A DNA stretch of 64,000 nucleotides from Candidatus Thiodiazotropha sp. (ex Monitilora ramsayi) (GTDB lineage Bacteria; Pseudomonadota; Gammaproteobacteria; Chromatiales; Chromatiaceae). Position 1 is the first letter of the stretch; each line of letters opens with the position of its first letter. The notes beneath the pieces were generated by a model. The model was not told the origin of the DNA. It saw nothing but the letters and a program-made list of their open reading frames with translations, and did no database searches. Location of the stretch: assembly GCA_025655595.1 (NCBI GenBank), contig JAHXIO010000003.1, positions 62,001 to 126,000 on the forward strand, written 5' to 3'. This document shows positions 23,732 to 33,575 of the stretch, piece after piece. A program made the translations under genes and the position numbers.

Positions 23732-25447
23732 ATGGCTGCTGAGTCTATTGCGCTGGTAACCCTGCATGCAGGTTATAGCCACAGCTCACTCGCCCTGAAA
23801 TCTATCCGGGCATTTGCAGTTAATCAGCCCTTCTTTTCACAGATACGTCTGTTTGAGCATTTGGTGAATGCCAGTCATCAGTCCTTACTTGAGCAATTGA
23901 TATCCACCCGACCCGCTATTATCGGTTTCTCCACCTACCTCTGGAATATTCAGGCTTCAATTCGACTCACGAAAATTCTCAAGCAGCTCCTGCCAAACTG
24001 CCTGATCGTCTTTGGTGGCCCAGAGGCAGGCCCAAGGGGTAAGGAGTTGTTGCAGAAACTGCCCATGCTCGATTATGTCATCGATGGGGAGGGGGAAGCT
24101 GCCTTCACCGATCTGGTCCGTTATCAGCTGTATAAAGAGGGTGAGCTCAGTGAGATATCCGGATTGATCTATCGACAGGGTGATCCGGTGAATCTCAATC
24201 CGGTGCAAATATTGCCGGTAGATCAGATTCCCGCCCCCCTCTTGTCCGAATCCAATACCTTCGATAAGTCGCTGGTCTATTGGGAGACCTCTCGCGGCTG
24301 TCCTTTCCGCTGTAGTTTCTGCAGTAGCGCCACAGAACGACTGAGGGCGTTTCCAATCGAGCGGGTCGAGTCTGAACTCAAGGTCTTGGAGCGGCTGGAA
24401 AACAAGACGGTGAAACTGCTGGATCGCAGCTTCCATCTTGGTAAAGAGAGGACACAGCGTCTGCTGGAGCGGTTTTCAGCAACACCTGATGGACTTCGTT
24501 TCCACTTGGAATTAAACCCTGACCGGATATCACCGGCTGCGATGAATGTCTTTCGACAAGCGGCACCTGGAAAGTTTCAATTCGAGATCGGTTTGCAGAC
24601 ACTGCATGAGCCAGTATTAGACGCCATCGACAGGCAGATGGTGGTGCCCAAGGCATTGGAGAACATACGTCAACTGGTAGAGATGCACCGGCATCCGGTC
24701 CATCTTGATCTCATCGTCGGTTTGCCGGGAGAGGATGTCGTTCATTGTGCAGCATCTCTGGATCAGGTCTTTGTTCTCTTCCCGGATCATCTGCAATTGG
24801 GTACGCTCAAACTATTACCCGGTACCCCCCTGCTTGCCCAGGCGGAGCATCTGGGATACCGCTGGGATCGTGAACCGCCCTATGAAGTATTGTCCCATCC
24901 CCTGTTGAGCTTTAGTGAGATTGCTCGCTTTAAGCTCTATGCCGAGCTCTTGGAGCGCTTGTGGAACAGTGGTTATCTACGCACAACACTGGCCGGACTG
25001 GTACAAGAGGTATTTGAAGGTAGCGTGTCGGCCTGTTTTGACGCGATCCTGTCTGAGATAGGCGAAGGGTTGGCACGGGACAATCTGCAGCCGGACAGCC
25101 TGTTTTCCATGATGAGCCCTTTCGTGGCGGATAGGCTGTCGCTCGCCCCAGCTTTAGGGGAATGGCTGCTCTGGGACTACAGTCACTACAGTCTGGTTAC
25201 ACGAAAAACCTCCAAATGGATAACCGATCGACTCCTGGCAAGCCGGAAGATGACAATCGAGGGCACTCGTCGCCGCTTGCCTGCGCTTGAACTCTCAGCC
25301 GAAGCGGTAGCGCTGATCAATCACCTCACGCAAGAGTCCCTTCAGGCTGGGCGGTATGCGGTTTGGCCCAGGCAACATAAAAAAGGCAAGCCGGTTGAGA
25401 TTATTCCGCTCGATCAGGATTCCGGGCTGCTGTCCGAGTCGGGTTGA
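23732..25447 (+). CDS. B12-binding radical SAM protein (DUF4080 C-terminus)
   Basis: A radical SAM enzyme of about 571 residues with three parts: a cobalamin-binding-like N-terminal domain (residues 1-150, FSTYLWNIQASIRL and FGGPEAGPRG), the radical SAM core with RGCPFRCSFCSSATERL (CxxxCxxC near 190-197), and a C-terminal DUF4080 region from about 370. Members probably methylate or rearrange an unactivated carbon; the substrate of this family is unknown. The ATG at 23732, behind AAGAGG, gives MAAESIALVTLHAGYSHSSL; ATG 23708 is possible. Its end overlaps the convergent tmcA gene by 34 bases. Confidence 0.85.
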   Translation: MAAESIALVTLHAGYSHSSLALKSIRAFAVNQPFFSQIRLFEHLVNASHQSLLEQLISTRPAIIGFSTYLWNIQASIRLTKILKQLLPNCLIVFGGPEAGPRGKELLQKLPMLDYVIDGEGEAAFTDLVRYQLYKEGELSEISGLIYRQGDPVNLNPVQILPVDQIPAPLLSESNTFDKSLVYWETSRGCPFRCSFCSSATERLRAFPIERVESELKVLERLENKTVKLLDRSFHLGKERTQRLLERFSATPDGLRFHLELNPDRISPAAMNVFRQAAPGKFQFEIGLQTLHEPVLDAIDRQMVVPKALENIRQLVEMHRHPVHLDLIVGLPGEDVVHCAASLDQVFVLFPDHLQLGTLKLLPGTPLLAQAEHLGYRWDREPPYEVLSHPLLSFSEIARFKLYAELLERLWNSGYLRTTLAGLVQEVFEGSVSACFDAILSEIGEGLARDNLQPDSLFSMMSPFVADRLSLAPALGEWLLWDYSHYSLVTRKTSKWITDRLLASRKMTIEGTRRRLPALELSAEAVALINHLTQESLQAGRYAVWPRQHKKGKPVEIIPLDQDSGLLSESG

Positions 25448-27651
25448 ATCTGATTGATAATGCCGGCGTGAATCTTCTCGTGATCGTGTGTTTCGATCAG
25501 ATGAGCGATAATTTCACGGAGTCTTTGCTCCGTTTCTCGGCGTCCGTTCAGACCGGCGACAAGGCTGCATGCCTGCCAGGATTTTTTCTGAAGGACACGA
25601 CTGACCAGTAACCCTGCGTTTTTACCCGTAACAGTGGCCCGGTTGAGTCCGGTCATGGCCAGTCTCTCAATGGCGGGAAGACTCGCCTCATAGCCGCGAC
25701 GGGCAAACGCATATCCGGCCAGGTCGAACCAATCCTGGTTTGAGATATCGATCTCGTGTGTCTGCTCCATCGTTGCTAGTAGCTTGACTGCCAACTGGTT
25801 GGAAATGTCACACAAGCTGTCCCCCAATAACCGGGGTATCTGTTGGGCGAAACGCCTTTTTGCCTCTTCTGCCATCTGTTTGCCTTGAGATGTCAGGGGC
25901 TCGATCATCATGATCGAGTGGCCTCCGCTGCTGGCGCCTGAACGCAGTCCGAGTCTGACCGGGAGCAGGCGGTTCTGGTGCCAGAAGTCGATCAATATGT
26001 CACTGGCTCCGAAACTGGTGCCTATGTAATCGAATTCGTTGTTGACCGCATATTGGCGGATCTCATCGATGAGTCGGCTCCCCAGTCTCCGGCGTTGAAC
26101 GGCCGGATGTATGGCGATGCGCATGATACGTAGGCCCTTCAGTGCCGGTGCGGTTCTGACACCCACATGGGCGGCAAGGGACTGGGCCAGCAGGTGGCCT
26201 CGGGGACGGCGATGACCAGCCCAGATCTGATTTGCAAGATACTCGTCAAAACCGCCCTCAGCGGCCAGCAACGCCACCCCTACGACGGAGCTGTGATGTC
26301 GCAGGATGAGAGTTATCAGATTGGGGCCGTCCAACAGCAGTCGGAGGTCAAGTGGTGTGGTGCGATAGTGGGCCAGTACCAGTAGGCCGAAGATCTCGCC
26401 CAGGTCTTTCTCATTTTTACAGAGCTTATGAGGCTGTGGTATCTCCAGTTTTACGGTATTGCCGTTTGCGTCAGACAGATCTTTATCCGGGGCTGGATTG
26501 GCATCCAGGGCCAGTAACCTGAATATCAGGGGTTCCAACGGATCATCCGGTGCCCAGCGAATGGGCTCCGATAGAGTTAGCTCACGCCAACTCGGTGTGA
26601 CATGGTCGAGGTGAGCCTTGAAACGAACAGAAAAGCCTCTGCCGGTACCTTCATAACCGTGAACCGTGGTGGCAAAGACAATCCGTGCGTATTTTTTGAG
26701 AAGTGATTCAAGCACGGGTGTGGGAATAGCGGCAGCCTCGTCGACAAGGAGAAGGTCTGCCGGTACAGGATTGGCGAGTAGATGATCTGGAGCGGAGTAG
26801 CGCAACACCGACTCGCTTAAAGACAATGAATTGGTACCGGATATGGCGTCCGGCATTAATTGTCTTGCTTGTTGAAAGAGGCTATCGGTAGCGGCCATGC
26901 GGGGAGCGGTGGCGAGAATCACACCCGTGCCCTCAAGTATCAATCGGGCGGCAGCGATTCCCAGGGCTGAGGACTTACCGCGGCCGCGATCTGAGCTGAG
27001 CACAAGTGGTCTTCGCCTGTGGCCCTTTGCCACATGCAGGATTGCCTCGACGGCCAGCCTTTGATCTTCAGTCAGACACGAATCGGAGGATGCTGGAGCG
27101 GCTGAGAACGGTACCCCATCGGCTTTCGGGAGTGGGGTTGAGGACCCGTTGGCGGAAACGGTAATCACCGAAGGGTCGTTTCGCAGGATTTGCGATATTC
27201 GATGAAGAAAATTACCGCTGATAGTTTCGGCATCATACCCGGCAACAGCAATTCTCGCATTTTCGGGATCGTAGAAGGTCCTCCACTTCTCCAGCGCGGG
27301 GGTCAGAAGCAGGAGAAATCCTCCTCCACGCAGTGTGCCGCTGAGTGCGCCGAACGCATCCGGATCGAACCCGGAATAGGCGTTATAGATCATTAGATCC
27401 AGCTCGCTGCCGAGTCGTTGTAGTGCCTGACGATTCTCAATAGCGGGTATGTTCCCGGGCGCGCCCAATCCGATCCACAGCGCGTCAGACTGGTTGAGCG
27501 CCTCAATCAGGTGATGTGCTTTATCCAGGCACCAGCTCAGATCACCGGCAATTACAATCATATGCCGATGACGACGGGCAAGCGCCTTCTGCTGAAGCTC
27601 GACAATCGATTCTGCGAGTCTTTGATTTGGTGAGTTGTCGTCAGGCGTCAT
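25414..27651 (-). CDS. tmcA: tRNA(Met) cytidine acetyltransferase TmcA
   Basis: A 745-residue TmcA, which forms N4-acetylcytidine at the wobble base of elongator tRNA-Met using ATP and acetyl-CoA. Domains: N-terminal DUF1726-like part, RecD-type helicase/ATPase with Walker A LSSDRGRGKSSALGIAAA near 218-235 and LLLVDEAAAIPTPVLESL, then a GNAT domain (GLRIMRIAIHPAVQRRRLGS, LIDEIRQYA) and a C-terminal tRNA-binding domain. Divergent from hypF, 67 bases apart, and convergent with the radical SAM gene. All main blocks are present, so it should be active. Confidence 0.95.
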   Translation of the reverse strand: MTPDDNSPNQRLAESIVELQQKALARRHRHMIVIAGDLSWCLDKAHHLIEALNQSDALWIGLGAPGNIPAIENRQALQRLGSELDLMIYNAYSGFDPDAFGALSGTLRGGGFLLLLTPALEKWRTFYDPENARIAVAGYDAETISGNFLHRISQILRNDPSVITVSANGSSTPLPKADGVPFSAAPASSDSCLTEDQRLAVEAILHVAKGHRRRPLVLSSDRGRGKSSALGIAAARLILEGTGVILATAPRMAATDSLFQQARQLMPDAISGTNSLSLSESVLRYSAPDHLLANPVPADLLLVDEAAAIPTPVLESLLKKYARIVFATTVHGYEGTGRGFSVRFKAHLDHVTPSWRELTLSEPIRWAPDDPLEPLIFRLLALDANPAPDKDLSDANGNTVKLEIPQPHKLCKNEKDLGEIFGLLVLAHYRTTPLDLRLLLDGPNLITLILRHHSSVVGVALLAAEGGFDEYLANQIWAGHRRPRGHLLAQSLAAHVGVRTAPALKGLRIMRIAIHPAVQRRRLGSRLIDEIRQYAVNNEFDYIGTSFGASDILIDFWHQNRLLPVRLGLRSGASSGGHSIMMIEPLTSQGKQMAEEAKRRFAQQIPRLLGDSLCDISNQLAVKLLATMEQTHEIDISNQDWFDLAGYAFARRGYEASLPAIERLAMTGLNRATVTGKNAGLLVSRVLQKKSWQACSLVAGLNGRRETEQRLREIIAHLIETHDHEKIHAGIINQIQPDSDSSPES

Positions 27652-27718
27652 CTGTTTTATTGATCAGTTATTTACCGGACTATTTTGACACCATGCCGAC
27701 ATCTGCGACACTGCTGTT

Positions 27719-30067
27719 ATGTCAGATTTGAATATCGCAGAGCGTATCCGTGTACGCGGCCTGGTGCAGGGGGTTGGATTCCGTCCCACCGTATGGAGAT
27801 TGGCGCGGGAATCAGGCCTCAATGGAGAGGTCTGGAACGACAGCCAGGGTGTCGAGATTCATATCTCCGGTTCGCCAGGGCAGATCGATACATTTTGCCG
27901 GCGCCTAACCGAGGAGCCGCCACCGCTTTCGCGGATCGATGCCATAGAACGCAGTCGTGTGGAGGAATTCCCCGATACTGCTGAATTTCTGATTCGCGAG
28001 AGCCGTAGCGGCGATATTCGTACCGGCGTGGTGCCGGATGCGGCAATTTGTCCCGCCTGCCGAAATGAGATCGACGATAGGGAGAACCGGCGTTTCGGTT
28101 ATCCATTTACCAACTGCACTCATTGCGGTCCGCGCCTGAGCATAATCGAGCGGATACCTTACGATCGCTGCAATACCAGCATGCGTCACTTTCCCATGTG
28201 TCCCGCCTGCCGGTCCGAGTATGAAGATCCCGCTGATCGCCGGTTTCATGCACAACCCAATGCCTGTCCTGTGTGCGGGCCAAGGGTTTGGTTGGTGGAC
28301 AGTTCGGGGGAGATGCTATCCGATCCAATGTCTGTAGAGAATCCGATAATTGAAGCAAGCCACATGCTTGCGGCAGGGAGAATTCTTGCCATCAAGGGTA
28401 TTGGCGGCTTCCACCTGGCTTGTGACGCCACCAATGCCGAGGCTGTTTCACGCCTGCGGGAAAGGAAGGGGCGTTATCACAAACCTTTTGCACTCATGGC
28501 CAGGGAGCTTTCCGTCATCAGGCGATATTGCCGGGTATCCGATCAGGAAGCGGCGCTGTTGTCATCTTCCGCAGCACCCATCGTTCTCCTGCAAAGAGCT
28601 GAGCATGAGCCGTTGCCCGAGTCAGTTGCACCGGCCCAGACCAGTCTGGGTTTCATGCTCCCTTACACACCGTTGCACCATCTGCTGTTGAAACAGTGGG
28701 ATCGACCCCTGGTGATGACCAGTGGAAACCGTATCGAGGAGCCCCAGTGCATCGACAATCAGGAGGCAGCTAAACGACTGCACCCATTGGCGGACGGGCT
28801 GCTGCTCAACGACCGAGAGATTATCAACCGGGTGGACGATTCGGTTGTGAGGTTCATGGGCGGGCAACCACGGCTGCTACGGAGAGCCAGAGGCTATGCC
28901 CCAGCGCCGATTCCACTACCCGAGGGATTCGATCATACGATGTCGGTGCTGGCTCTGGGGGGGGAGCTGAAAAACACCTTCTGCCTGATAAACCGGGGTG
29001 AAGCCATACTCTCACAACATCTGGGTGACCTGGAAAACCTGATCTCCTATCAGGATTATCTGAAAAACTTGCACCTATATGCAGATCTCTACCAGCATCG
29101 TCCATCTTGTCTGGTGTCCGACCTCCACCCCAACTATCGCTCCACTCACCGGGCGAAGGAGCTGGCGGGTGAAGAGGATCTGCCGCTGATACAGGTGCAG
29201 CATCATCATGCCCATATTGCCAGCGTTATGGCTGAAAACGGGTGGCCAATGTCGGGCGGTAAGGTGCTGGGTATCAGTTTGGACGGTTCCGGATATGGTG
29301 GTGACGGCACAATCTGGGGTGGAGAGATTCTGCTTGCCGATTATCTGGATTTTCAACGCCTGGGGTCCTTGACGCCGATAGCATTGCCGGGCGGGACTCA
29401 GGCAATACGGCAGCCATGGCGGAATGCCTTCAGCCATCTTCATTCAGCCTTCGGATGGGAGAATGTGCGAGAACGTTGGGGAGAACTTGAAGCGGTCCAG
29501 TGGCTCGACAAGCAGCCGGTCGAGACTCTGATCCGGATGATCGAAGGCGGGCTCAACTCACCGCTCAGCAGCTCTTGCGGCCGATTGTTTGATGGGGTGG
29601 CCGGGATATTGGGTATCTGCCGGGAGTCGATCAGCTACGAAGGGCAGGCAGCAATCGAACTGGAAGCGGCAGCTGTTGCCGGCCGGTTGGATGATATGCG
29701 GGGCTACCCTCTCCGTGTGGATAGGCAGGGAGAAGAGTGGCGGATGGATCCCGCACCTCTATGGCAGGCGATCCTGGAAGATCTGCTATCCGGGCAGACG
29801 AGAGAAGTCATTGCCTGGCGTTTCCACCTGGGGCTCGCATCGACTATCTCGCAGACGGCGATTCACCTGGCGGAACGGTCGGATATCGGGACCATAGCGC
29901 TTTCTGGCGGCGTATTTCAGAATAAGACACTCTTTGAGCTGGTTCAGGATCAGTTGGCTGAATCGGGTCTCTGTGTGCTGACCCATCAAACAATACCCGC
30001 TAACGATGGGGGTCTCTCTTTGGGTCAGGCGGTCATAGGACTGGCAAAACTGACACGGATAAAATGA
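27719..30067 (+). CDS. hypF: Carbamoyltransferase HypF
   Basis: A 782-residue HypF, which uses carbamoyl phosphate and ATP to make the carbamoyl group that becomes the cyanide ligands of [NiFe]-hydrogenase. Order of domains: acylphosphatase (RVRGLVQGVGFRPTVWRLAR, residues 7-26), two zinc-finger units (CPACRNEID...CTHCGP and CPACRSEYE...CPVCGP, about 105-185), a YrdC-like domain (from about 210) and the Kae1-like domain with HHHAHIASVMAENG and ISLDGSGYGGDG. All motifs are intact. No hydrogenase or other hyp gene is in the window, so those must be elsewhere, or HypF serves another purpose. Downstream lie AmmeMemoRadiSam S and B. Confidence 0.95.
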   Translation: MSDLNIAERIRVRGLVQGVGFRPTVWRLARESGLNGEVWNDSQGVEIHISGSPGQIDTFCRRLTEEPPPLSRIDAIERSRVEEFPDTAEFLIRESRSGDIRTGVVPDAAICPACRNEIDDRENRRFGYPFTNCTHCGPRLSIIERIPYDRCNTSMRHFPMCPACRSEYEDPADRRFHAQPNACPVCGPRVWLVDSSGEMLSDPMSVENPIIEASHMLAAGRILAIKGIGGFHLACDATNAEAVSRLRERKGRYHKPFALMARELSVIRRYCRVSDQEAALLSSSAAPIVLLQRAEHEPLPESVAPAQTSLGFMLPYTPLHHLLLKQWDRPLVMTSGNRIEEPQCIDNQEAAKRLHPLADGLLLNDREIINRVDDSVVRFMGGQPRLLRRARGYAPAPIPLPEGFDHTMSVLALGGELKNTFCLINRGEAILSQHLGDLENLISYQDYLKNLHLYADLYQHRPSCLVSDLHPNYRSTHRAKELAGEEDLPLIQVQHHHAHIASVMAENGWPMSGGKVLGISLDGSGYGGDGTIWGGEILLADYLDFQRLGSLTPIALPGGTQAIRQPWRNAFSHLHSAFGWENVRERWGELEAVQWLDKQPVETLIRMIEGGLNSPLSSSCGRLFDGVAGILGICRESISYEGQAAIELEAAAVAGRLDDMRGYPLRVDRQGEEWRMDPAPLWQAILEDLLSGQTREVIAWRFHLGLASTISQTAIHLAERSDIGTIALSGGVFQNKTLFELVQDQLAESGLCVLTHQTIPANDGGLSLGQAVIGLAKLTRIK

Positions 30068-30127
30068 GTTTCTCTGATGCCTGAAGGACTATATTTAGAA
30101 TAGAGCGATCTCAAACACGGAGGTCCC

Positions 30128-31201
30128 ATGTCCACTCATTTTCCGACTCAATACTGGCATGAACTGCCCGACGGCAGAGTGCAGTGTGATCTCTGTCCCC
30201 GTTACTGCAAACTGAAGGCGGGTAAGCAGGGATTCTGTTATGTACGTGAGAATTATCAGGGTGAGATCGTATTGAACACTTATGGATTATCCAGTGGTTT
30301 CTGTATTGACCCGATCGAGAAAAAGCCGCTCAACCACTTTCTGCCCGGCACTCCTGTTCTCTCATTCGGTACGGCCGGCTGCAACCTGGCCTGTAAATTC
30401 TGTCAAAACTGGGATATCAGTAAATCCCGGGAGATGCATACCCTGGCCGACAATGCCTCACCTGAGACGATCGCTGAGACTGCGCAGAAGCTGGGTTGCC
30501 GGAGTGTGGCCTATACCTATAACGATCCTGTGATCTTTCACGAATATGCCATCGATGTTGCAGAAGCCTGCCATGAGAGGGACATTCTGTCGGTTGCGGT
30601 TACTGCGGGGTATGTCTGCGCGGCGCCGAGAGAGGCTTTCTACCATCATATGGATGCGGCGAATGTGGATCTAAAGTCATTCAGCGAAGATTTCTATCAT
30701 AAGCTGACCGGTGCTCATCTTGCGCCTGTATTGGATACACTGAAATATTTAAAACATGAAACATCTGTCTGGTTTGAACTGACCACTCTGCTGATACCGG
30801 GCGAGAACGACTCCGATCAGGAACTTCATGCCATGACTCAGTGGGTTGTGGAAGAGCTGGGGCCCGATGTTCCCATGCACTTCACGGCCTTTCATCCTGA
30901 CTGGAAGATGAAAGACCATCCCCATACGCCACATGATACTCTGATCCGGGCGAGAAAAATTGCGCAGGAGGCGGGTGTACATTACCCCTATGTGGGCAAT
31001 GTTCACGATAGCATGGCATCTTCAACCTACTGTTTTCAGTGTGGAGAGTTGTTGATTCAGCGTGACTGGTATGACCTGGGTAAGTGGCATCTGGATGAAG
31101 ATGGCAAATGTGAGAACTGTGGTTCGCCGCTGCCCGGTCGGTTCGAAAACCGTCACGGAGAGTGGGGCGCCAGGCGTCAACCGGTGAGACTGGCCGTATA
31201 A
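30128..31201 (+). CDS. amrS: AmmeMemoRadiSam system radical SAM enzyme (PflA-like)
   Basis: A 357-residue radical SAM enzyme. The cluster motif is CNLACKFCQNWDIS (CxxxCxxC near residues 84-91). N-terminal cysteines CDLCPRYCKLKAGKQGFC and the C-terminal pairs CFQCG and CENCG suggest extra metal sites. It resembles pyruvate formate-lyase activating enzymes but belongs to the AmmeMemoRadiSam group by these extra cysteines and by its neighbour, the MEMO1-like protein 18 bases downstream. The target of the radical reaction is unknown. GGAGG lies 5-6 bases upstream of the ATG. Confidence 0.9.
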   Translation: MSTHFPTQYWHELPDGRVQCDLCPRYCKLKAGKQGFCYVRENYQGEIVLNTYGLSSGFCIDPIEKKPLNHFLPGTPVLSFGTAGCNLACKFCQNWDISKSREMHTLADNASPETIAETAQKLGCRSVAYTYNDPVIFHEYAIDVAEACHERDILSVAVTAGYVCAAPREAFYHHMDAANVDLKSFSEDFYHKLTGAHLAPVLDTLKYLKHETSVWFELTTLLIPGENDSDQELHAMTQWVVEELGPDVPMHFTAFHPDWKMKDHPHTPHDTLIRARKIAQEAGVHYPYVGNVHDSMASSTYCFQCGELLIQRDWYDLGKWHLDEDGKCENCGSPLPGRFENRHGEWGARRQPVRLAV

Positions 31202-31219
31202 AAGAGGGGGTGTCCTGGG

Positions 31220-32017
31220 ATGACAAGTATGATCAGAGAGCCGGCGGTATCGGGGCTTTTCTATCCAGATGAGCCGGAAACTCTGCGGCAGGATATCAGG
31301 GGGTATCTGGCGGACGTGTCGCCGTCCAGAGGCATGCCAAAGGCGATCATCGCGCCGCATGCGGGTTATATCTATTCGGGACCGGTCGCCGCGAGCGTCT
31401 ACGCTCGATTGATGACCGGTGGTGATGAGATTCGGCGGGTCGTGCTTTTAGGGCCGTCCCACCGGGTGCCATTTTCCGGTCTTGCTGTTCCCGATAGCAC
31501 GCATTTCCGTACACCGCTGGGCTCGATTCCTCTCGACCGGACAGCGATTGCACAACTTAAGAGGCTCGATCAGGTCATCAGTCTGGATGCCGCCCATGAA
31601 CATGAGCATTCACTGGAGGTTCAGTTGCCGTTTCTGCAGCTGATACTGGGCGACTTTACATTGATCCCCCTTGTGGTCGGCGATGCAAGCAGTGAAAAGG
31701 TGGCTGAAGTCTTGGAAAGTCTCTGGGGCGGTACGGAGACTCTAATCGTCATCAGTTCCGATCTCAGCCACTATCACGACTATGCTACGGCCAAAAAGAT
31801 GGACCGTGCCACATCCGATGCGATCGTTTCGCTGCATCCTGAAAAGCTTGAGTATGAGGATGCCTGCGGGCGTATTCCCGTCAAAGGGTTGCTTTTGCAG
31901 GCCAAACGGCTGGGGTTGAAGGCGGAGGTTGTCGATCTGCGAAGCTCAGGCGACACTTCGGGAGATAAGAGCCGGGTGGTTGGGTATGGGGCCTATGCCT
32001 TCAATGAACCGGCATGA
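31220..32017 (+). CDS. amrB: MEMO1-family protein (AmmeMemoRadiSam system protein B)
   Basis: A 265-residue member of the MEMO1 family. Diagnostic blocks: REPAVSGLFYPDEPETLRQD, IIAPHAGYIYSGPVAASVYA, LLGPSHRVPFSGLAVP, EHEHSLEVQLPFLQ and VISSDLSHYHDY. The conserved histidines of PHAGY, GPSHR and DLSHY and a glutamate/aspartate are known to form a metal site resembling that of extradiol dioxygenases, although bacterial function is not established. ATG 31220 has AGGGGGTG upstream; ATG 31229 would give the more typical MIREPAVSG start. Surely in an operon with the radical SAM gene. Confidence 0.9.
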   Translation: MTSMIREPAVSGLFYPDEPETLRQDIRGYLADVSPSRGMPKAIIAPHAGYIYSGPVAASVYARLMTGGDEIRRVVLLGPSHRVPFSGLAVPDSTHFRTPLGSIPLDRTAIAQLKRLDQVISLDAAHEHEHSLEVQLPFLQLILGDFTLIPLVVGDASSEKVAEVLESLWGGTETLIVISSDLSHYHDYATAKKMDRATSDAIVSLHPEKLEYEDACGRIPVKGLLLQAKRLGLKAEVVDLRSSGDTSGDKSRVVGYGAYAFNEPA

Positions 32018-32155
32018 GCAGTCGATAAAACTGAAGATGGATGCTTTGTCATCGCTGGCAGTATAGAATGGGGCGCCTCTGTAGAGTTTGAACACGGTTT
32101 GCTCAGTATTCTCTTCATGAACTTTTGTTTTGAAACCATGATTTGGACATAGTCA

Positions 32156-33553
32156 ATGATCAAGCTGTTTGGCTACTTTATTTCCAAATCCTTTCTGCTG
32201 CTTGCACTGTTTGAAACACTCTGTTTCGTCTCGTCCATCTGGTTCGCCGATTACTACCGACAGAACTTTTCAGCACTTGCCGGTACCTCGTTGGGTGCTG
32301 GTGTTACACATCTGGCGACGATCTATGCCTCAGTGATGTTGGCCTCCATGATTGCCCTTGGGCTCTATCAGCGGGGCGTGCTGGAACGTGCCTCCGGTTT
32401 CATTATTCGTCTTTTGCTCGCGTTTCTGGTCGGCAGTCTCTTGATGAGCCTGGTTTTTGCCATCTTTGAATCCCTGGCGCTGCCATTGACTGAATTCGGA
32501 CTGATCCTGCTTTTTTCCATGGCTTGTGTGCTAATTCTTCGGTCCGCTTTTGTTCGAGTGACCACGGCGGATGCCAGAAAACGCCGTGTTCTCGTACTCG
32601 GTACCGGGATCAATGCAGACAGAATAGAGATGGTGCAATCGGATGATCCCACATTGGGCTTTATCGTAGTCGGCTATATCGATTTGGGGGATGCGGTTTG
32701 CCTGATTGATGATGAACGCCAGATCCCCAAGGATCAGCATCTGTTCGACATCGTCGAACGCATGGCGGTAGACGAAATTGTCATCGCGGTGGATGACAGG
32801 AGAAAAGGTCTGCCTGTCAATGAACTGATCGACTGTAAAATGCGTGGCGTGGAGATCCTGGATCTTTTGAGTTTTTACGAAAAAGAGGAAAACGTCATAA
32901 AGATCGATCAGCTTCACCCCAGTTGGATCTTCTTCTCCAGCGGTTTTTATAATGGATTGTTGCCGATCTATTTAAAACGTTCAGTGGATATTCTGGCCAG
33001 TCTCTCCTTGCTGATTCTCTTCTCTCCAGTAATGTTGCTGGTAGCTATTGCCAGCTTTATCTCATCCGGCGGTCGGGATCCGATCCTCTATCGGCAGGTA
33101 AGGGTGGGAAGGAACGGTAAGCTTTTCACCATCTTTAAATTCAGAAGCATGCGGGTGAATGCGGAATCCGGCATCGGCCCGCAATGGGCTGCAGTGAACG
33201 ACAGTCGTGTGACTAGGTTGGGTGGATTCCTGCGTAAGACACGACTCGACGAATTGCCTCAGCTGATTAATGTGCTGAAAGGGGAGATGAGCCTGGTCGG
33301 CCCCAGACCCGAACGGCCGGAGTTCGTGCGCGCACTCAGTCAACAACTACCTTATTACAACGAACGCCATCGGTTGAAGCCGGGTATTACCGGGTGGGCG
33401 CAGTTGATGCACCATTACGCCTCGGATGAGACAGATAATCGCAAGAAACTCGAATACGATCTCTACTACGTCAAAAACAGCGGACCCTTTCTCGACTTGA
33501 TTATCCTGATAGAGACTGTAGAAGTTGTGTTACTGGCTAAAGGCGCCAGGTAA
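32156..33553 (+). CDS. epsB: EpsB-type polyprenyl glycosylphosphotransferase (XrtA/PEP-CTERM system)
   Basis: A 465-residue membrane protein that transfers the first sugar phosphate to undecaprenyl phosphate in exopolysaccharide synthesis. Four or five membrane helices in residues 1-130, a Rossmann-like CoA-binding-type domain (VLVLGTGINADRI) in the middle, one more helix near 285-305 and the catalytic sugar transferase domain with FTIFKFRSMRVNAE, LRKTRLDELPQLINVLKGEM and SLVGPRPERPEFV. The N-terminus (MIKLFGYFISKSFLLLALFE) fits the TIGR03013-type transferase that accompanies exosortase XrtA. No exosortase or other EPS gene is next to it, so it is an isolated copy. Confidence 0.85.
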   Translation: MIKLFGYFISKSFLLLALFETLCFVSSIWFADYYRQNFSALAGTSLGAGVTHLATIYASVMLASMIALGLYQRGVLERASGFIIRLLLAFLVGSLLMSLVFAIFESLALPLTEFGLILLFSMACVLILRSAFVRVTTADARKRRVLVLGTGINADRIEMVQSDDPTLGFIVVGYIDLGDAVCLIDDERQIPKDQHLFDIVERMAVDEIVIAVDDRRKGLPVNELIDCKMRGVEILDLLSFYEKEENVIKIDQLHPSWIFFSSGFYNGLLPIYLKRSVDILASLSLLILFSPVMLLVAIASFISSGGRDPILYRQVRVGRNGKLFTIFKFRSMRVNAESGIGPQWAAVNDSRVTRLGGFLRKTRLDELPQLINVLKGEMSLVGPRPERPEFVRALSQQLPYYNERHRLKPGITGWAQLMHHYASDETDNRKKLEYDLYYVKNSGPFLDLIILIETVEVVLLAKGAR

Positions 33554-33575
33554 AATCATTAATGGTGGGGAATGC

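Noticed and set aside
27719-32017. A hydrogenase maturation operon around hypF
   Set aside because: No hypA-E or hydrogenase structural gene is present; the downstream genes are AmmeMemoRadiSam S and B and an EPS transferase.
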